A stretch of DNA of 60,947 nt from Oscillospiraceae bacterium (GCA_015068605.1 SVKF01000011.1:1-60947); one strand, 5' to 3'; numbered from the stretch's first letter, positions 44,875-53,193 are shown. Notes: generated by a model not told the origin, from the letters alone. A program made the numbers and translations.

Positions 44875-45570
44875 TTATTCGCTTTTATCAAGTCGCTTAA
44901 TAAATTTTTCAAACATTTTTCGCCCTGTTTCAGCATAATCAAGAGCAAGTACTTTTTCAATTACTCTTTTTCTTTCATCCTCCGACACCTTATAAAGCAT
45001 CAATAAGGAATCAAGAAAAAGTGAAATCTTTTTTTCAAGGGTGAAGCTTCTGTCACAAACAGATTTTAATGCCGCAAGCTCAATGCCGCTCGCCACTTCC
45101 TCAACCGCTTTAAAATCGTGCTCCGTCCATTCAGGGAGGCGATCGCGGAACAGATTATAATTCTTCTCAGCAGCCCATAGCTTTATAACTTCATAAGTCT
45201 GCGGATAGTTATATGAAGAAAAATATAAATCCCACGCATTTTGATTATTTTCACACAAGGCAATCTGTGCCGTGATTTCCATAGCATAAGCAAATAAGTT
45301 ATCGCCGTCTGTTTGCTGTATATGTTCAAGCATCGTTGCATGAAAGTCCATAATCTCCTCAATAAGAACCTTCAACAATTCCTCTTTGGAATGAAAATAA
45401 TAGGTTATATTGCCAACTTTAACTCCGGAATCCTGCTCAATCATTTTAAATGTTGTTTTGGTATAACCATTTTGAAGAAAAAGCTTGGTCGCCGCACGAA
45501 TAACATTAATCTGCGCCTCAGTAAACGGATTTAGCCTGTTGTGCCGCTTAACAATACTATTTATCACCAT
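44875..45570 (-). CDS. TetR/AcrR-family transcriptional regulator
   Basis: A 231-residue regulator. The N-terminal helix-turn-helix is typical (VIRAATKLFLQNGYTKTTFKMI, GVKVGNITYYFHSKEELL). The C-terminal helical domain is divergent, as usual for ligand-binding parts. Start taken at the ATG 5 nt after GGAGG; an ATG six codons upstream overlaps that site. It has its own promoter (45604-45632) and lies directly upstream of the vWA-SLH gene in the same direction, which it probably regulates through the palindromes at 44815-44853. Ligand unknown. Confidence 0.9.
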   Translation of the reverse strand: MVINSIVKRHNRLNPFTEAQINVIRAATKLFLQNGYTKTTFKMIEQDSGVKVGNITYYFHSKEELLKVLIEEIMDFHATMLEHIQQTDGDNLFAYAMEITAQIALCENNQNAWDLYFSSYNYPQTYEVIKLWAAEKNYNLFRDRLPEWTEHDFKAVEEVASGIELAALKSVCDRSFTLEKKISLFLDSLLMLYKVSEDERKRVIEKVLALDYAETGRKMFEKFIKRLDKSE

Positions 45571-45603
45571 TACCACCTCCAAACGCATTTAGTATTTATC
45601 CTA

Positions 45604-45632
45604 ATTGTAACATAGACGCATTAAAAAGTCAA
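45604..45632 (-). promoter_or_regulatory. Promoter of the tetR gene
   Basis: TTGACT (45627-45632), a 17-bp spacer and TACAAT (45604-45609) on the minus strand, about 35 bp before the start codon. Confidence 0.75.
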
Positions 45633-45703
45633 TAGGTTTTGTGAAATTTTTATTTTTATTTAAGCATAAAACATCGTTGATTTCATCGAACCATCTCACC
45701 CTA

Positions 45704-46927
45704 TTACAGAACAAGACTTTGCAGACTCAAGCTGGCATTCCCGATGTCGGTTGCGTATTTTGGGAGATTTAAAACACTATCAATCGCCATCCTCGCCATA
45801 TCTGCCATATGTCCGGTTATATGCGTATAATACTTAAGTGTAAATTCGAGTTTAGAGTGTCCCAACATCTCCTGAACATATCTTGGACTTATGCCGCTTT
45901 CAGCTAATATGGTTGCGTATGTATGTCGAAGGTTATGGAACTTAAACGGAATGTGCAAATCATCCCTTATTATTCTTGACAGGAACTTAATGCTGTTATG
46001 TGTCAGAATTTCGCCATTTTCTTTTACATTTATAAGGTCTGTTACCTCAATATAGTTTTCTTTATTTCTATGAAGTCGTTCAGTGACGAAGTTTCTTTTA
46101 TATCCCTCGCCGTAGAGTTTCTTATTCTTTGCTTGTTGTTCTTTTAAATCTTTTAAAAATCTCACAAAGTTATCCGATATATTTATTATTCTGTATGAGT
46201 TCTTGGTTTTAAGTGGGCAAAAGCACCACTTTCTATCCTGATATAGAAGTTGTTTATTAACACTTATAGTTTTCTTTTCAAAATTCACATCACGCCAACG
46301 AAGTCCCATACACTCACTTTCTCGAAGTCCGGTATTGAGTGCAATATAAAAGGGAATCCTTACATTTGTGTCTTCAAGGCGTTTATACATAACAGATAAT
46401 TCCTCGGGCGAATAGACTTTTATTTCTCCAATATGCCTCGGGTCGGGCGGCGGTGTTACATCATCAAATATATTACGCTTCATATATCTTTTTCTGTGGG
46501 CATAGTCAAAAATGCACTTTAGTGTTTTGAATAAGCCTTTCACAAATTCCTCGCTGTACTTTTCGCCTTTTTCATTTACAAATCTTTCAAGAGCCTTTTG
46601 CGTGACGGAATACATATACATATCTCCAAAAGCAGGCTTGAAATGATTCCGATACATAGAGTCATATTTTTTCAGTGTTGCATAGGCTCTTGTCAGTTTT
46701 CCCTCAAGTTCGATAAATTCCTCATAAACCTCGTTAAAAGTTATTTTCTTGTTTTCGGGATAAACGCCCGTTTCTTCATAGTCATTTACAAACTTTGTGA
46801 GCGCAAGCTGTGCTTCCTTTTTAGTTTTAAAACCACCTTTCTCAATTTGCTTGTTTTGACCGTCAACTGTGCTCACATACACCCGATACGACCATGTTTT
46901 TCCCTTTCTTCTGATACTTCCTTTCAT
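45704..46927 (-). CDS. Tyrosine-type site-specific recombinase (phage/ICE integrase-like)
   Basis: A 407-residue integrase. An N-terminal arm-binding domain (MKGSIRRKGKTWSYRVYVS, residues 1-55), a core-binding SAM-like domain (about 60-165) and the catalytic domain. All active residues are visible: Arg202 (NTGLRESE), Lys near 240, His331 and Arg334 (HNLRHTYA), His357 (LGHSKLE) and Tyr367 (YYTH). Size and sequence fit integrases of Firmicutes elements. No excisionase, relaxase or phage gene is near it, so it is an orphan or the remnant of an element. The repeats at 46955-47088 lie over and upstream of its promoter. AGGAGG precedes the ATG. Confidence 0.92.
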   Translation of the reverse strand: MKGSIRRKGKTWSYRVYVSTVDGQNKQIEKGGFKTKKEAQLALTKFVNDYEETGVYPENKKITFNEVYEEFIELEGKLTRAYATLKKYDSMYRNHFKPAFGDMYMYSVTQKALERFVNEKGEKYSEEFVKGLFKTLKCIFDYAHRKRYMKRNIFDDVTPPPDPRHIGEIKVYSPEELSVMYKRLEDTNVRIPFYIALNTGLRESECMGLRWRDVNFEKKTISVNKQLLYQDRKWCFCPLKTKNSYRIINISDNFVRFLKDLKEQQAKNKKLYGEGYKRNFVTERLHRNKENYIEVTDLINVKENGEILTHNSIKFLSRIIRDDLHIPFKFHNLRHTYATILAESGISPRYVQEMLGHSKLEFTLKYYTHITGHMADMARMAIDSVLNLPKYATDIGNASLSLQSLVL

Positions 46928-46954
46928 AAAAAATCCTCCTGTAATATATTAAGG

Positions 46955-47088
46955 TTTCCCTTATTTTTATTATACAGCATCCATAAAAGCCTTGTCGCTA
47001 CTGTATTTAAAAGCAAAATAAGGGAAGACACGAAAAATTTTATCTCAAAAATTTCTTTCCCTTGTCTTTCCCTTATTTGCCCTTAAAT
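46955..47088. repeat. Clustered TTTCCCTTATTT repeats at the integrase promoter
   Basis: TTTCCCTTATTT occurs at 46955-46966 and 47067-47078, an inverted near-copy (AAATAAGGGAA) at 47016-47026, and related TTTCCCTTGT and GCCCTTAAAT at 47056-47065 and 47079-47088. The longer form TGTCTTTCCCTTATTT is present in opposite orientations. A perfect -10 (ATTATA on the plus strand, 46969-46974) places the first copy over the predicted transcription start of the integrase. These fit integrase arm sites or autoregulatory operators. Confidence 0.65.
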
Positions 47089-47113
47089 CATCATTTTCTA
47101 TATGAAATTTTGT

Positions 47114-47148
47114 CATAGTTTCGTGACGGGGAAGTGCACGAAACTATG
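47114..47148. repeat. Perfect 12-bp inverted repeat with interlocked second repeat
   Basis: CATAGTTTCGTG (47114-47125) and CACGAAACTATG (47137-47148) flank an 11-bp spacer. A second pair, GGGAAG (47129-47134) and CTTCCC (47149-47154), overlaps them, so alternative folds are possible. It lies between the integrase promoter region and the rubrerythrin terminator. It could be a recombinase core site, a regulator site, or a hairpin. Confidence 0.6.
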
Positions 47149-47163
47149 CTTCCCAAAAACCGC

Positions 47164-47196
47164 ATAAAAACAGAGGTTGAGAAGCCTCAACCCCTG
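47164..47196 (-). terminator. Intrinsic terminator of the perR-rubrerythrin operon
   Basis: On the minus strand CAGGGGTTGAG pairs with CTCAACCTCTG (one G-U pair, 4-nt loop), followed by TTTTTAT. It begins 30 bp after the rubrerythrin stop codon. Confidence 0.85.
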
Positions 47197-47225
47197 TGCA
47201 AAAAATCATGTGATTGTATCTGTTT

Positions 47226-47777
47226 TTATTTAAAATATCTCTTGAGAAGCCCTTCAAAGCCTTTACCGTGACGAGCTTCGTCTTTCGCCATTTCGTGAAC
47301 CGTGTCATGAATTGCGTCATATCCAAGCTCTTTCGCTCTTTTTGCAAGTTCAAACTTTCCTGCCGTTGCGCCACATTCAGCTTCTGTTCTGAGCTGAAGA
47401 TTTTTCTTTGTGTCGGCGTAAACAACTTCGCCTAAAAGTTCAGCAAATTTTGCCGCGTGTTCAGCTTCCTCAAGGGCTGCCTGAAGATAGAAAGCACCAA
47501 TTTCAGGATAGCCTTCGCGAATTGCCTGACGGCTCATTGCTATATACATTCCGACTTCTGTACATTCGCCTTCAAAATTAGCTTTAAGACCTTCATAAAC
47601 ATCCATTTCCACCTTATCTTTTGCACCAACACCTATAACGTGTTCACAAACAAAGTTAAGGTTACCTTCTTCCATAACAGTAAATTTATCAGCCGGAACA
47701 CCGCACTGTGGACATTTTTCCGGAGCTGAATCTCCTTCATGAACATAACCGCAAACCTGACATACAAATTTTTTCAT
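47226..47777 (-). CDS. Reverse rubrerythrin (rubredoxin domain first)
   Basis: A 183-residue non-haem di-iron peroxidase. The rubredoxin knuckles come first (Cys6, Cys9 in CQVCGY; Cys22, Cys25 in CPQCG) and the four-helix di-iron domain follows, with Glu and His ligands in [36 protein letters not shown] and [13 protein letters not shown]. This reversed order is known from Clostridium, where such proteins reduce H2O2 and O2 and are controlled by PerR. Here the gene follows a perR-like gene by 32 bp. The start ATG is 9 nt after GGAGG; a reading 17 codons longer has no ribosome site. Confidence 0.93.
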   Translation of the reverse strand: MKKFVCQVCGYVHEGDSAPEKCPQCGVPADKFTVMEEGNLNFVCEHVIGVGAKDKVEMDVYEGLKANFEGECTEVGMYIAMSRQAIREGYPEIGAFYLQAALEEAEHAAKFAELLGEVVYADTKKNLQLRTEAECGATAGKFELAKRAKELGYDAIHDTVHEMAKDEARHGKGFEGLLKRYFK

Positions 47778-47809
47778 AATAAATACCTCCATAAAATAAG
47801 TTATATAAA

Positions 47810-48196
47810 TTAAATATTTTTCAAACAATGTTCACATTCACCATAAAATACAAGAGAATGTGATTTAATTTTTCCGCCGAAATATTTTCCGGCAAGCTCA
47901 TTAAGACTTTCCTCATGTTCATACATATCTGTAATTTTCCCACAAATTTGGCAAACTATGTGATAATGAGAAGATATGTCCCCATCAAAATGTTCTGTTC
48001 CCGTTCCGATATCTATCTTAAGAATTTCGCCCATTTCGCTGAGTTTTGCAAGGTTTCTATATACTGTTCCCAAGCTTATATTTGGGATTTCAGCTCTAAC
48101 AGTTTCATATACCTCGCTTGCAGACAGATGAGTTTTAGTGTTTTTAAGCACCTCAAGAATTTTATCTCTCTGGTGGCTATGCTTAATTATCCCCAT
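47810..48196 (-). CDS. Fur-family peroxide regulator (PerR-like)
   Basis: A 128-residue metal-dependent repressor. The winged helix covers residues 1-80 ([41 protein letters not shown]), and the dimerisation domain has [20 protein letters not shown] with one CxxC and CEHC near the end for the structural zinc. Cotranscription with reverse rubrerythrin argues for PerR rather than Fur or Zur. An almost perfect inverted repeat overlaps its own transcription start (48217-48239), indicating autoregulation. GGAGGG precedes the ATG. Confidence 0.9.
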   Translation of the reverse strand: MGIIKHSHQRDKILEVLKNTKTHLSASEVYETVRAEIPNISLGTVYRNLAKLSEMGEILKIDIGTGTEHFDGDISSHYHIVCQICGKITDMYEHEESLNELAGKYFGGKIKSHSLVFYGECEHCLKNI

Positions 48197-48216
48197 ATCT
48201 TCCCTCCTTTAAATCG

Positions 48217-48239
48217 ATAATAGTAATTGTTACTGTTAT
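48217..48239. promoter_or_regulatory. PerR-type operator of the perR-rubrerythrin operon
   Basis: ATAATAGTAA and TTACTGTTAT form an inverted repeat with a 3-nt centre and one mismatch out of ten. It covers the predicted transcription start, 2 bp downstream of the -10 box. The A+T-rich ATAATnnTAA form is similar to known PerR/Fur boxes. Confidence 0.75.
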
Positions 48240-48240
48240 T

Positions 48241-48269
48241 AATTTATCACAAAAATTTATATTTGTCAA
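48241..48269 (-). promoter_or_regulatory. Promoter of the perR-rubrerythrin operon
   Basis: Perfect TTGACA (48264-48269), a 17-bp spacer and a weak TAAATT (48241-48246) with a TG extension. The PerR-type box starts directly downstream. Confidence 0.75.
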
Positions 48270-48306
48270 TAGTTTTTTTAAATTTTTTTAAAATTTTAAA
48301 AAAATA

Positions 48307-48478
48307 AAAGCGGTGTTTAAAAAGTCAAAAAGACTTTTTAAACACCGCTTTGGTTTTAAGGAAATAGAAAAAAAGCTTTAAAGCGAACAAACTGAGCCAA
48401 AGCCTTGGCTTTGGGTCACCCGAAGGCATGCATAGGTACTCCGAGAGGCGAAACTTGTTTCGCAGCAAAAAATATATT
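48307..48478 (+). repeat. Dispersed hairpin-plus-tail element, copy B (type I head)
   Basis: The hairpin (48308-48351) has stem AAGCGGTGTTTAAAAAGTC. It is followed by the tail: AAGCTTT, ACAAACTGAGCCAAAGCC, a CCAAAGCC/GGCTTTGG hairpin, core GGCATGCATAGGTACTCCG, and a terminal stem CGAAAC/GTTTCG. It aligns over its whole length with the minus strand of copy A, and the two stems differ by a G-C to A-T pair change at the hairpin base. It fills the gap between the perR promoter and the isomerase stop, opposite in direction to both genes. Confidence 0.88.
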
Positions 48479-49315
48479 TTAAAATTCAAAATATGCTTTA
48501 TATATTTCCAATAGATATTTTGCCTGAATACGCTTCATTTCAAGGGGAGTGTTATGATTACCCAATTCAAAGCTGAAGAGATGCTGATAATTCAGCTCCT
48601 TAACTCCACGCTTAACATCCACCCATTTGACATTACCGCCATCAAACGGCATCATATGATTATCACACGGAAGTCCAATCATCCCGTCGTGTTCACCCTT
48701 ATTGTCGTGGACATGCATAGCCTTAAGATAATCCCCTGCCTGCATGATAAAATCATATTGGTTTCCGAATTTTGAAATATTCAGGTGTCCCGTATCAAGG
48801 CAGATACCAATATTTTTCTGATTATCAACCGCCTTACACATTTTCAGCAAATGTCCTGCATCATAGTCCCAAACACGGCTTAAATTTTCAATACAAATCA
48901 CCATATCTGTATCTTTAATATGGTTGGTGAGTTTATTCAAGGCATCGATTCTTACATCAAACCACTGCTCAATCGGGTCCCAATCTGTCCCGTAATTGGA
49001 ATAATGAAGAACAGCAGACTTCACGCCCAGCTCATAAAAAACATCTAAGTTCCGCTTAAGATTATCTATTGCATATGTATTATCTCTTGATGTTATATCT
49101 CCTCTGTTCATAAAGATAAGATGCCCCTGCGGAACAGAAAATCCCAAATCATCTATATATTTTCTAAACTCTTTAACATCCTGAGACTTATCCATAAACT
49201 GTTTATAATGACACTCATTAATTTCGGTCTGATAAAATCCCGCATCAATATTTTCCTTAACCATTTGATATGCATCAACCATACCAAAATATTCTGATGA
49301 AATACTCGGTTTCAT
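48479..49315 (-). CDS. Sugar phosphate isomerase/epimerase (xylose isomerase-like TIM barrel)
   Basis: A 278-residue cytoplasmic AP-endonuclease-2/xylose isomerase-like TIM-barrel protein. Metal-site residues are visible in the barrel strands: Glu in CIENLSRVWD, the Asp/His pair in CLDTGHLNISKFG, His in MHVHDNKGEHDG and Glu in FSFELGN. Such proteins are sugar epimerases/isomerases or inositol-related enzymes, and the substrate is not readable. A strong promoter (49355-49383) and GGGAGTG site precede the ATG; a GTG five codons upstream overlaps that site. Copy B of the hairpin element abuts its 3' end. Confidence 0.85.
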   Translation of the reverse strand: MKPSISSEYFGMVDAYQMVKENIDAGFYQTEINECHYKQFMDKSQDVKEFRKYIDDLGFSVPQGHLIFMNRGDITSRDNTYAIDNLKRNLDVFYELGVKSAVLHYSNYGTDWDPIEQWFDVRIDALNKLTNHIKDTDMVICIENLSRVWDYDAGHLLKMCKAVDNQKNIGICLDTGHLNISKFGNQYDFIMQAGDYLKAMHVHDNKGEHDGMIGLPCDNHMMPFDGGNVKWVDVKRGVKELNYQHLFSFELGNHNTPLEMKRIQAKYLLEIYKAYFEF

Positions 49316-49354
49316 ATAAATCACTCCCACCTTATATCGGTTTATTTAAGATAG

Positions 49355-49383
49355 ATTATAGCAAAATGAACATAATTTGTCAA
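49355..49383 (-). promoter_or_regulatory. Promoter of the sugar isomerase gene
   Basis: Perfect TTGACA (49378-49383), a 17-bp spacer and perfect TATAAT (49355-49360) with a TG extension. The rest of the 49316-49466 gap shows no further structure. Confidence 0.85.
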
Positions 49384-49466
49384 TTAAATTTCAACTAATT
49401 CATACATGAAGTGTCTCCGCCCGACTCAACACAACACATCTTCAAAGCTTCATATTTATTTTTCCG

Positions 49467-51422
49467 TTATTTAACAGAATATTTTTTCCCGTTTAATATA
49501 TCGTATGTCAACAATTTATGCTTATTTATAAATTTATCCTGCCTTGCGTCGGTTTTAAGCTTAAGCCGATTATTAAAGTATGGTATCGCCTTTGTATAGT
49601 CTGACAAAAACTGCATAAACGGCGTTTTCGGTGCGCCTATAAGCTCTGATGCACAATTCAGCAACGAATATGAGGAAATATGATTTTCCTTATCCGCTTT
49701 AAGCACTTCACTATCTTTTAACGGGAAATTCCCATATATGAGAAATGGAGTTCTCATAAGCTTTTCCCAATCTCCGTCTGCCATTTCAGCTTTCTCGATA
49801 AATCCGCTTTCCGTGTATGCTCCTTTATTTGCCCCTAAACTCGGAAGATGGTCTCCAAAATACACAAGAACGGTATCTTTTTCTCTTTTATCAATATAGT
49901 CAACCAATTTTTTTAAGGCTTTATCCGAATAATATACCCCCGTTGTGTAATTCCGGGTTGCATATATGGATTCATCGGACATATCCTCATTTGCAATATC
50001 AATAACGGTTTGAGCATACTTCCCTTCATAGGGTTGATGATTTTCCATTGATATTCCGAACACGAATTTAGGTTTTCCTTTGTCTTTTCCCAGCATATAC
50101 TCAATATATTCAACAAAGCTGTCATCAGATATGAAGTTTCCTCGCTCTTTGGGAGTTATGCTCTTGATTTTTTTCAGCTCATCTATAAAATATATCTCAT
50201 CAAACCCAAGCCTTGGATATGTTTCGTTTCTTAAATAGAATGATGAATTGAATGTATGAAGAAATATGGTTTCATAACCTATATCCTTATATATTGAAGC
50301 AAAGGTCGGGATTTCCTCGGTTACATATTGCCACGGAACAGCCCCCACGGGAATATAATCCGTTGACAATCCCGTCAGAACTTCAAATTCAGTCCTCACC
50401 GTTCCTCCGCCAAATGAAGTCTGATACATATATCCCGACACAGCATTTTCCCTTTCGGATATTTCCTCAAAATTTGCAACGGGATTCTGCGAAAACACCG
50501 TATTGGGTAATAATTTCGGGTCCCAAAAACTCTCCGATAAGATAACTATAACATCGGGACTATTAAAATCCTTCACCTTTTCGCCTTTATATTTCGCCAT
50601 AATCTCATTTATGGTTTCCTTTGAATAGCCTTCAGGCTCTGCAGTTTTCATAGAATACAGATTAACGATAAACGCTCCCGAAAACCCGTTTACAAGATGA
50701 TTTGTTTCCTGATTGGATGTTGAGAGAACAGACATATCGAATTTTCCAAGGGTTTGGGCTATTTTTTCAGGAGTTCTTATTCCCGAAAATGTAAGCAAAA
50801 TCAGCAATCCTGCAATGCTTATACGAGGAATAATTTTCAGGCGGATTTTAGGTCTTAGTAAAAACAAGCCTATAATTATAACCATTCCGCCCAAAAGATA
50901 GAGCAAATACTCAACAGGAATTTTAATTCTGACAAATCCTGCCAATTCCTTAAGGTTTCCTGTGCTGTGGATTAAATCCCACGGATACACATAATCGCCC
51001 GTCAAGGCATATTTAAAATAACTCGATATGGACAGCGCATATCCGCCCGTCATCATAAGAAGCGACACAACAACCCCGTTTTTCACAATTAACCACAGTA
51101 TAATAAACCATGTGTAAATCGTCAAAAGCGAAAACATTCCGGCACTTCCCGTGTCTCCGACTAAAAAGCTCAAAACAGAAGATGCGTCACCAAAAAACAT
51201 ATATTCCATCGTCCACCATAAGTAAAGAGGGACGAGAAAATTAATAATCATACCTGTTATGTATAATTTTTTGGACAAGGTGGCATTTTTGACCGGTTCC
51301 GGCATTCTGTCAAGAGAAAATATATTTCTTCTTATAAACGATTTTAAGGGGGAGCCAAAGCGGCTCTCCCCTAAAATAAGATATGGTTCTTCTTTATATT
51401 TGTTTTTTAAAAATCGCCTCAA
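49467..51422 (-). CDS. LTA synthase-family phosphoglycerol transferase
   Basis: A 651-residue membrane enzyme. Four or five transmembrane segments fill residues 50-215, and the extracellular sulfatase-fold domain follows. The Mn-site Glu (VILSESFW, about 297), the catalytic Thr (GGGTVRTEF, about 341) and the later HTFNSSFYLRN and YFGDHLPSLG motifs match LtaS and related phosphoglycerol transferases, which polymerise glycerol phosphate from phosphatidylglycerol or decorate surface glycans. It may make lipoteichoic acid or modify another polymer. It follows guaB by 23 bp. The likely start is TTG with a weak ribosome site, so the N-terminus is uncertain. Confidence 0.88.
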   Translation of the reverse strand: MRRFLKNKYKEEPYLILGESRFGSPLKSFIRRNIFSLDRMPEPVKNATLSKKLYITGMIINFLVPLYLWWTMEYMFFGDASSVLSFLVGDTGSAGMFSLLTIYTWFIILWLIVKNGVVVSLLMMTGGYALSISSYFKYALTGDYVYPWDLIHSTGNLKELAGFVRIKIPVEYLLYLLGGMVIIIGLFLLRPKIRLKIIPRISIAGLLILLTFSGIRTPEKIAQTLGKFDMSVLSTSNQETNHLVNGFSGAFIVNLYSMKTAEPEGYSKETINEIMAKYKGEKVKDFNSPDVIVILSESFWDPKLLPNTVFSQNPVANFEEISERENAVSGYMYQTSFGGGTVRTEFEVLTGLSTDYIPVGAVPWQYVTEEIPTFASIYKDIGYETIFLHTFNSSFYLRNETYPRLGFDEIYFIDELKKIKSITPKERGNFISDDSFVEYIEYMLGKDKGKPKFVFGISMENHQPYEGKYAQTVIDIANEDMSDESIYATRNYTTGVYYSDKALKKLVDYIDKREKDTVLVYFGDHLPSLGANKGAYTESGFIEKAEMADGDWEKLMRTPFLIYGNFPLKDSEVLKADKENHISSYSLLNCASELIGAPKTPFMQFLSDYTKAIPYFNNRLKLKTDARQDKFINKHKLLTYDILNGKKYSVK

Positions 51423-51445
51423 TTATCTCATCTCAAATCGCACAT

Positions 51446-52957
51446 TTATCTGTTTGTTGTATATGCACTGTTGTCCTTAAGAAGAACGTCGTGTGCACCG
51501 CCTTCAATAATACTTGTTGCTGAAACAAGCGTAATTTTCGCATTTTTCTGAAGCTCAGGAATTGAAAGAGCTCCGCAGTTACACATAGTTGAACGGACTT
51601 TATTAAGGCTGAGTCCAACATTATCGTGAAGACTTCCGGCATAAGGAACATAGGAATCAACGCCCTCTTCAAAGGAAAGCTTGCTCGCTCCGCCCATATC
51701 ATATCTCTGCCAGTTTCTCGCTCTCGCAGAGCCTTCGCCCCAATATTCCTTCATATAGTTTCCGTTAATTATAACTTTATTTGAAGGGCTTTCGTCAAAT
51801 CTTGCAAAATATCTGCCGAGCATAACAAAGTCAGCACCCATAGCAAGAGCCAATGTTATATGATAATCCTGAACTATACCGCCGTCAGCACAAATCGGGA
51901 TATAAATACCTGTTTCTTCAAAATATTCATCTCTCGCCTTTGCAACCTCCTGAACAGCCGTTGCCTGACCTCTGCCTATTCCCTTTTGTTCACGGGTAAT
52001 ACAAATCGAGCCGCCGCCGATACCAATCTTGATAAAGTCAGCTCCGGCATCCGCCAAGAATCTGAAGCCCTCAGCATCAACAACATTGCCTGCTCCAACC
52101 TTAACTGTATCACCGTATGTTTTTCTTATATATTCAATTGTTCTTGACTGCCATTCGGAAAAGCCCTCAGATGAGTCAATACAGAGAATATCAGCACCTG
52201 CCTCAATAAGAGCCGGAACTCTTTCTGCATAGTCTCTTGTGTTGATGCCTGCACCAACAACATATCTTTTTGAAGAATCCAAAAGCTCTAAAGGATTGCT
52301 CTTATGGAAATCATAATCCTTTCTGAAAACAAAATATTTCAGTCTGCCTTCGCTGTCTATAATCGGAAGATTGTTAATCTTATTATCCCATATAATATCA
52401 TTCGCTTCCTTAAGTGTCGTTTCCTCTGTCCCGTAAATAAGATTTTCAAATGGTATCATAAATTCAGACACAGGAGTCTGGGGGTCCATACGGCTCACTC
52501 TGTAGTCACGACTTGTAACAATACCCACAAGCTTACCGTTTGATGTTCCGTCTTCTGTAACTGCGACAGTGCTATGCCCTGTTTGTTCTTTAAGAGCAAG
52601 AACATCAGCAAGAGTCTGGTCCGGACGGATATTGGAATCGCTGGGTACAAAGCCTGCTTTATGATTTTTAACCCGTCTTACCATATTTGCTTCATCTTCA
52701 ATTGTCTGCGACCCGTATATAAATGCAATTCCGCCTTCCTGAGCCAAAGCAATCGCAAGTTTTTCACCTGAAACCGCCTGCATAATTGCAGATACAAGAG
52801 GAATGTTCATAGAAATTGCAGGTTCTTCCCCTCGTTTAAACTTTGTTATTGGGGTTTTAAGACTAACATTCTGAGTCATACACTCCGATGAAGAATACCC
52901 CGGAACCAAAAGATATTCGTTAAAAGTATGAGATGGTTCACTATAATAAAATGCCAT
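51446..52957 (-). CDS. guaB: IMP dehydrogenase
   Basis: A 503-residue NAD-dependent enzyme oxidising IMP to XMP, the committed step of GMP synthesis. A TIM barrel is interrupted by two CBS domains (about 105-215). The catalytic Cys319 is in [16 protein letters not shown], and the mobile flap region [16 protein letters not shown] replaces the common YRGMGS. The residues around the Cys loop differ from typical bacterial GuaB (GPGSICTT), marking a divergent clostridial subtype. It heads an apparent two-gene operon with the LTA synthase-like gene and has its own promoter. Confidence 0.92.
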   Translation of the reverse strand: MAFYYSEPSHTFNEYLLVPGYSSSECMTQNVSLKTPITKFKRGEEPAISMNIPLVSAIMQAVSGEKLAIALAQEGGIAFIYGSQTIEDEANMVRRVKNHKAGFVPSDSNIRPDQTLADVLALKEQTGHSTVAVTEDGTSNGKLVGIVTSRDYRVSRMDPQTPVSEFMIPFENLIYGTEETTLKEANDIIWDNKINNLPIIDSEGRLKYFVFRKDYDFHKSNPLELLDSSKRYVVGAGINTRDYAERVPALIEAGADILCIDSSEGFSEWQSRTIEYIRKTYGDTVKVGAGNVVDAEGFRFLADAGADFIKIGIGGGSICITREQKGIGRGQATAVQEVAKARDEYFEETGIYIPICADGGIVQDYHITLALAMGADFVMLGRYFARFDESPSNKVIINGNYMKEYWGEGSARARNWQRYDMGGASKLSFEEGVDSYVPYAGSLHDNVGLSLNKVRSTMCNCGALSIPELQKNAKITLVSATSIIEGGAHDVLLKDNSAYTTNR

Positions 52958-52994
52958 TACAATCTTCCTTTCCGTATTTTCAATTATTATATTT

Positions 52995-53023
52995 AGTATA
53001 TAATTTCAAGGCAAAAAAATCAA
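52995..53023 (-). promoter_or_regulatory. Promoter of guaB
   Basis: TTGATT (53018-53023), a 17-bp spacer and TATACT (52995-53000) on the minus strand, about 40 bp before the ATG. No purine riboswitch signature was found in the short leader. Confidence 0.7.
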
Positions 53024-53066
53024 TAGTAAAATAGAACAAATTTCACCATAATTTCACCCTTTTAAT

Positions 53067-53092
53067 CAGCAAATAGTTTTTGCTGACTATTT
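53067..53092. promoter_or_regulatory. Interlocked inverted repeats upstream of guaB
   Basis: CAGCAAA/TTTGCTG (53067-53085) overlaps AAATAGT/ACTATTT (53071-53092). Both lie about 50 bp upstream of the guaB -35 box and fit a regulator-binding site or two alternative RNA hairpins. The rest of the 52958-53154 gap shows no further structure. Confidence 0.4.
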
Positions 53093-53154
53093 AAGATATT
53101 ATATCACATCTTCATCCATAAAGTCAAGAGTTAACATACATTTACATAAAAACA

Positions 53155-53193
53155 AAGGCTGTGGCAAAAAAGCTTTCATTTTACCACAACCCG
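53155..53193 (-). repeat. Dispersed hairpin element, copy G (degenerate type II head)
   Basis: GGCTGTGG and CCACAACCC form the outer stem around a degenerate CAAAAAAG...CATTTTA middle. On the minus strand it is followed by TTTGTTTTTATG, so it should terminate the ATP synthase-isomerase transcript. No tail core is present. Confidence 0.7.

Noticed and set aside
45704-49315. Prophage or ICE
   Set aside because: Only an integrase is present; no terminase, capsid, relaxase, replication or transfer gene is visible.
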